Positions 62,904 to 64,000 of a DNA stretch of 64,000 nt are shown in pieces. The notes beneath the pieces are model-generated. The model worked only from the letters and a program-made list of their open reading frames with translations, searched no databases and had not been told where the DNA came from. Source of the DNA: Ficedula albicollis. Taxonomy: Eukaryota; Chordata; Aves; Passeriformes; Muscicapidae. The stretch is from positions 81,762,935 through 81,826,934 of the forward strand of contig NC_021674.1 in assembly GCF_000247815.1 (NCBI RefSeq), in the 5' to 3' direction. The translations under genes were made by a program, and so were the position numbers. Position 1 is the first letter of the stretch. Every line of letters begins with the position of its first letter.

Positions 62904-64000
62904 GTAAGGGAAGGAATTTCTTCAGTTAAGGATTTCTCTGGAAGAAATTGGAAGAAGCACATTTCTACAACAGCTAAATGAGCAAGAAACAAAAAAGAGC
63001 AACTACCAATGTTTTAGCCAAGCTCAGCAGCAGCCCATGTCTGGATAGCTTGTTATAATTCAAGTGCATGTTTTAATAGAAGTAAAACCACATTGGTTTG
63101 AATGCACTGAATACCAGTAATTCCCAAACACAGCTTCCTGGCTGTGGGCAAACACCAGCCTTGGCTTGGACTCTGGTATAACTGCATTTGATCATCACAC
63201 TCCAATTCCTTTATGACTGGACTTGCCCCCATCCATCCCAGGGTGTAGAACACAGCCTGGCTCCTCCCTAGGACCCCTGTCTTGTCTTGCTTGATTGCAC
63301 TGAGACAAAGGAAGCATTCTGGAGTAGAATCTGGGACAAAATCTCTCCTTGCACCTTTAGAGCCACTAACTCCAGACCCAATAGCTATGCTGCAAGAGGG
63401 AAGGGTGAGAAATAAACAACCTGACCTGTAGATTAGACTGGAGTGCTGCCAGGGAAAACACTGGGATGAGTACAGTCACAGCATCTTGCTTAAAAGTTTT
63501 CCCTTTTGCAGGTCACTGAAATCTGCTTTCTCCTGACCCTGCAGCTCTTATGTCCTGCCTTTCTTGCACTTTCTGTAGTAGGTATGTTAGTAAAAGCCCT
63601 GGATATAAAAGAAGTCCCCAGGTTGTGTTGCTTCATCTACCACTAACCTGTCACATCATGGTTTGTCCTGCAAGAATCTGGGCTGCATACTGAAATCCAG
63701 CTCATTATTCAGAGGTGATACAACAGCTTTGGCCTGTCCTGTTTCTGCAGCTAAGAGAGCTGTCAGCTCTGCTGTCATTCCTTGTCATCCCATCCAGAAA
63801 CACAGAGAATCCCTTAAAGGAATCAGGTCATCCCAAGGCTGACTCTTGAAATAAAATTGAAACTTATTCAACTGTACATACAAAAAACTTGGACTTTTCC
63901 CTTCGATTGCAGTTTGTATTTGCCTCTTGTTCCACAGATAGTTAATGTGGATAAAAAATATGACATTTTCCAGGAAAATATCTGTTAGAGGTGCCAAAGG
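62904..64000. other. Terminal stretch without a supported exon
   Basis: About 1.1 kb of unique-looking sequence after the microexon donor. I found no splice pair with a matching phase, no poly(A) site that would end the gene, and no repeat I can name. The gene probably continues to the right. Confidence 0.5.

Overview
The window is vertebrate nuclear DNA, almost certainly from a bird. The clearest evidence is the repeats: several CR1 LINE 3' ends in both orientations (terminal ATTCTATGATT-type tails and the matching inverse), and three LTRs of avian endogenous retroviruses. Two of these LTRs still have clean target-site duplications. There are no bacterial-type operons, no CpG island, no tRNA or rRNA, and no long ORF except artefacts of a pentanucleotide array.

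The gene content is a single inferred multi-exon gene on the + strand, present only in part. I identified eight internal exons by reading splice sites and checking frame: 15618-15756, 27081-27192, 28224-28382, 46520-46623, 52171-52252, 55018-55069, 58765-58799 and probably a 15-nt microexon at 62889-62903. Each of the first seven is open in only one frame between good splice sites. Phases agree across exons 1-2-3-4 and 5-6-7-8. The exon 4 to 5 junction does not agree, so an intervening exon whose length is 1 mod 3 is missing or was not recognised. I do not recognise the protein and give no symbol. The start, promoter and 3' end lie outside the window or were not recognised. A possible alternative terminal exon lies at 36672-36832.

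The rest is intron or upstream sequence. It holds CR1 fragments, an ERVL-type solo LTR (22946-23872, 5-bp TSD), a partial related LTR ending at 50422, and an ERVK-type solo LTR (61050-61477, 6-bp TSD) with a perfect 129-bp tandem duplication in its U3. It also holds a 78-nt pure G run (18482-18559) and a pure (GGTAT)n array of about 188 units (33551-34489).

The strongest unexplained signal is a series of about sixteen local direct duplications, with units of about 50-384 bp and 95-100% identity, spread from about 1.9 kb to 61.4 kb. In three compound loci, two identical copies flank a diverged one. They are either unusually frequent recent tandem duplications or false duplications left by assembly. 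The sequence alone cannot decide, but the list below gives exact test points.
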